DNA from: Flavobacterium fryxellicola
GTDB lineage: Bacteria; Bacteroidota; Bacteroidia; Flavobacteriales; Flavobacteriaceae
Direction of reading: 5' to 3'
DNA: 64,000 nucleotides
Assembly: GCF_900143245.1 (NCBI RefSeq)
Contig: NZ_FRDK01000001.1
Coordinates: 744,001 to 808,000 of the forward strand
Shown piece after piece: positions 63,543 through 64,000 of the stretch. The position numbers and the translations under genes are program-made. The notes under the pieces are model-generated. The model was not told where the DNA came from and searched no databases. It saw nothing but the letters and a program-made list of their open reading frames with translations. Position 1 is the first letter of the stretch; every line of letters starts with the position of its first letter.

Positions 63543-64000
63543 TTAATAAAGATCATCTGTTCTTAAATTCAAGAAACGTTGCGTTGCAAAGTAAGTACTT
63601 AACCAAGTGATCAGTATCCCAATGCCTAAAACCGTAAGTAATACTAGTCCAATCATTGCTTTGTCTTCCAGTATGCCAAGATTTGGAAAACTAGTTTCCA
63701 CGTAAATTAAAACTCCTAGAAGTGCTACAACAGCTAGCGCAGCTCCAATCATTCCTAATTTAATGCTGCGCATCACAAAAGGTTTTCTAATAAATGATTT
63801 TGTAGCTCCTACCATTTGCATGGTTTTAATAATAAATCGGTTAGAATGGATGGATAAGCGCAAGGAACTGTTAATTAGTAGGACCGCTATAACAGCTAGA
63901 AATCCGCTGATAATTAAAATCCACATACTCACTTTTTTAATGTTGTCGTTCACTAAATTCACCAATTGTTTGTCATAAACAATATCTGAAATCATCTTGT
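63543..64000 (-). CDS. ftsX: cell division protein FtsX, C-terminal part (runs off the window)
   Basis: 150 codons plus bases to the window edge. Visible are the last three membrane helices of an FtsX permease (about 20-45, 75-102 and 110-135 of the visible part) with the conserved RFIIKTMQMVGATKSFIRKP cytoplasmic loop and an RFLNLRTDDLY end. The family is about 290 residues long, so roughly half is present; the ATG at 63995 is internal, not the true start. Partner of FtsE in division-site peptidoglycan hydrolysis control. Confidence 0.85.
   Translation of the reverse strand, partial: KMISDIVYDKQLVNLVNDNIKKVSMWILIISGFLAVIAVLLINSSLRLSIHSNRFIIKTMQMVGATKSFIRKPFVMRSIKLGMIGAALAVVALLGVLIYVETSFPNLGILEDKAMIGLVLLTVLGIGILITWLSTYFATQRFLNLRTDDLY

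Overview
The window looks like chromosome of a Flavobacterium-type member of the Bacteroidota. The DNA is AT-rich and genes are often preceded by the Bacteroidota promoter pattern (TTG, about 19-20 bp, TAnnTTTG) rather than by strong Shine-Dalgarno sites. Family-typical neighbourhoods are present: sdhCAB with a 5-helix cytochrome b, a DUF177-rpmF-fabH-accB-accC cluster, ftsX-DUF3098-uppP-truB, and pyrH-frr. This assignment is an inference from gene content and promoter style.

Layout. 1-8.6 kb: HMG-CoA synthase, the succinate dehydrogenase operon, an omega-amidase-like hydrolase, an Ig-like lipoprotein and methylmalonyl-CoA epimerase. 8.7-15 kb: a CAU tRNA, riboflavin synthase, pdxA and the L32/fatty-acid initiation cluster. 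15-24.9 kb: an S9 peptidase, an FAD oxidoreductase with mtgA, an AraC regulator beside an aldehyde dehydrogenase, tRNA-Ala(GGC), an enoyl-CoA hydratase, queD and lpxH. 25-37.5 kb, mostly minus strand: an MFS exporter, recJ, an AAA ATPase, a HopJ-family protein, an amine oxidase, rsmI, tdk, a Uma2 protein, rpoN and asnS. 37.5-47.6 kb: a cluster of palindromic repeats, a frameshifted small gene, MscS, DUF2254, a SpoU methyltransferase, an MMPL transporter, a CPA2 antiporter and an SMR exporter. 57.8-64 kb: frr, pyrH, a patatin, a thioredoxin-like protein, truB, uppP, DUF3098 and the 3' part of ftsX.

The unusual part is 48.2-57.9 kb, all read on the minus strand downstream of frr. It looks like a cassette array of surface or secreted polymorphic toxins and their immunity genes. 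Two large lipoproteins share a leader, an N-terminal region and a Gly/Ser linker but end in different peptidase-like domains: a Cys-His-Asp/Asn papain-like domain and a HExxH zincin-like domain. Each is followed at once by small secreted proteins that are candidate immunity factors. Both genes begin ATG-A-(AAAC)n, and in this sequence both tracts (n=11 and n=8) put the ATG out of frame with a perfect lipoprotein signal just downstream. One unit lost or gained restores each frame. This is the signature of phase-variable contingency loci, both captured in the OFF state.

The frr 3' end, its terminator and the toxin promoter/leader recur as a direct repeat of about 275-285 bp between the two modules. 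A third decayed frr tail closes the array. Between these lie displaced toxin tips fused to immunity-like genes, near-identical tandem repeats of about 390 bp, and short GC-rich palindromes at cassette borders. Together they suggest stepwise growth and recombination of toxin cassettes at the 3' end of frr.
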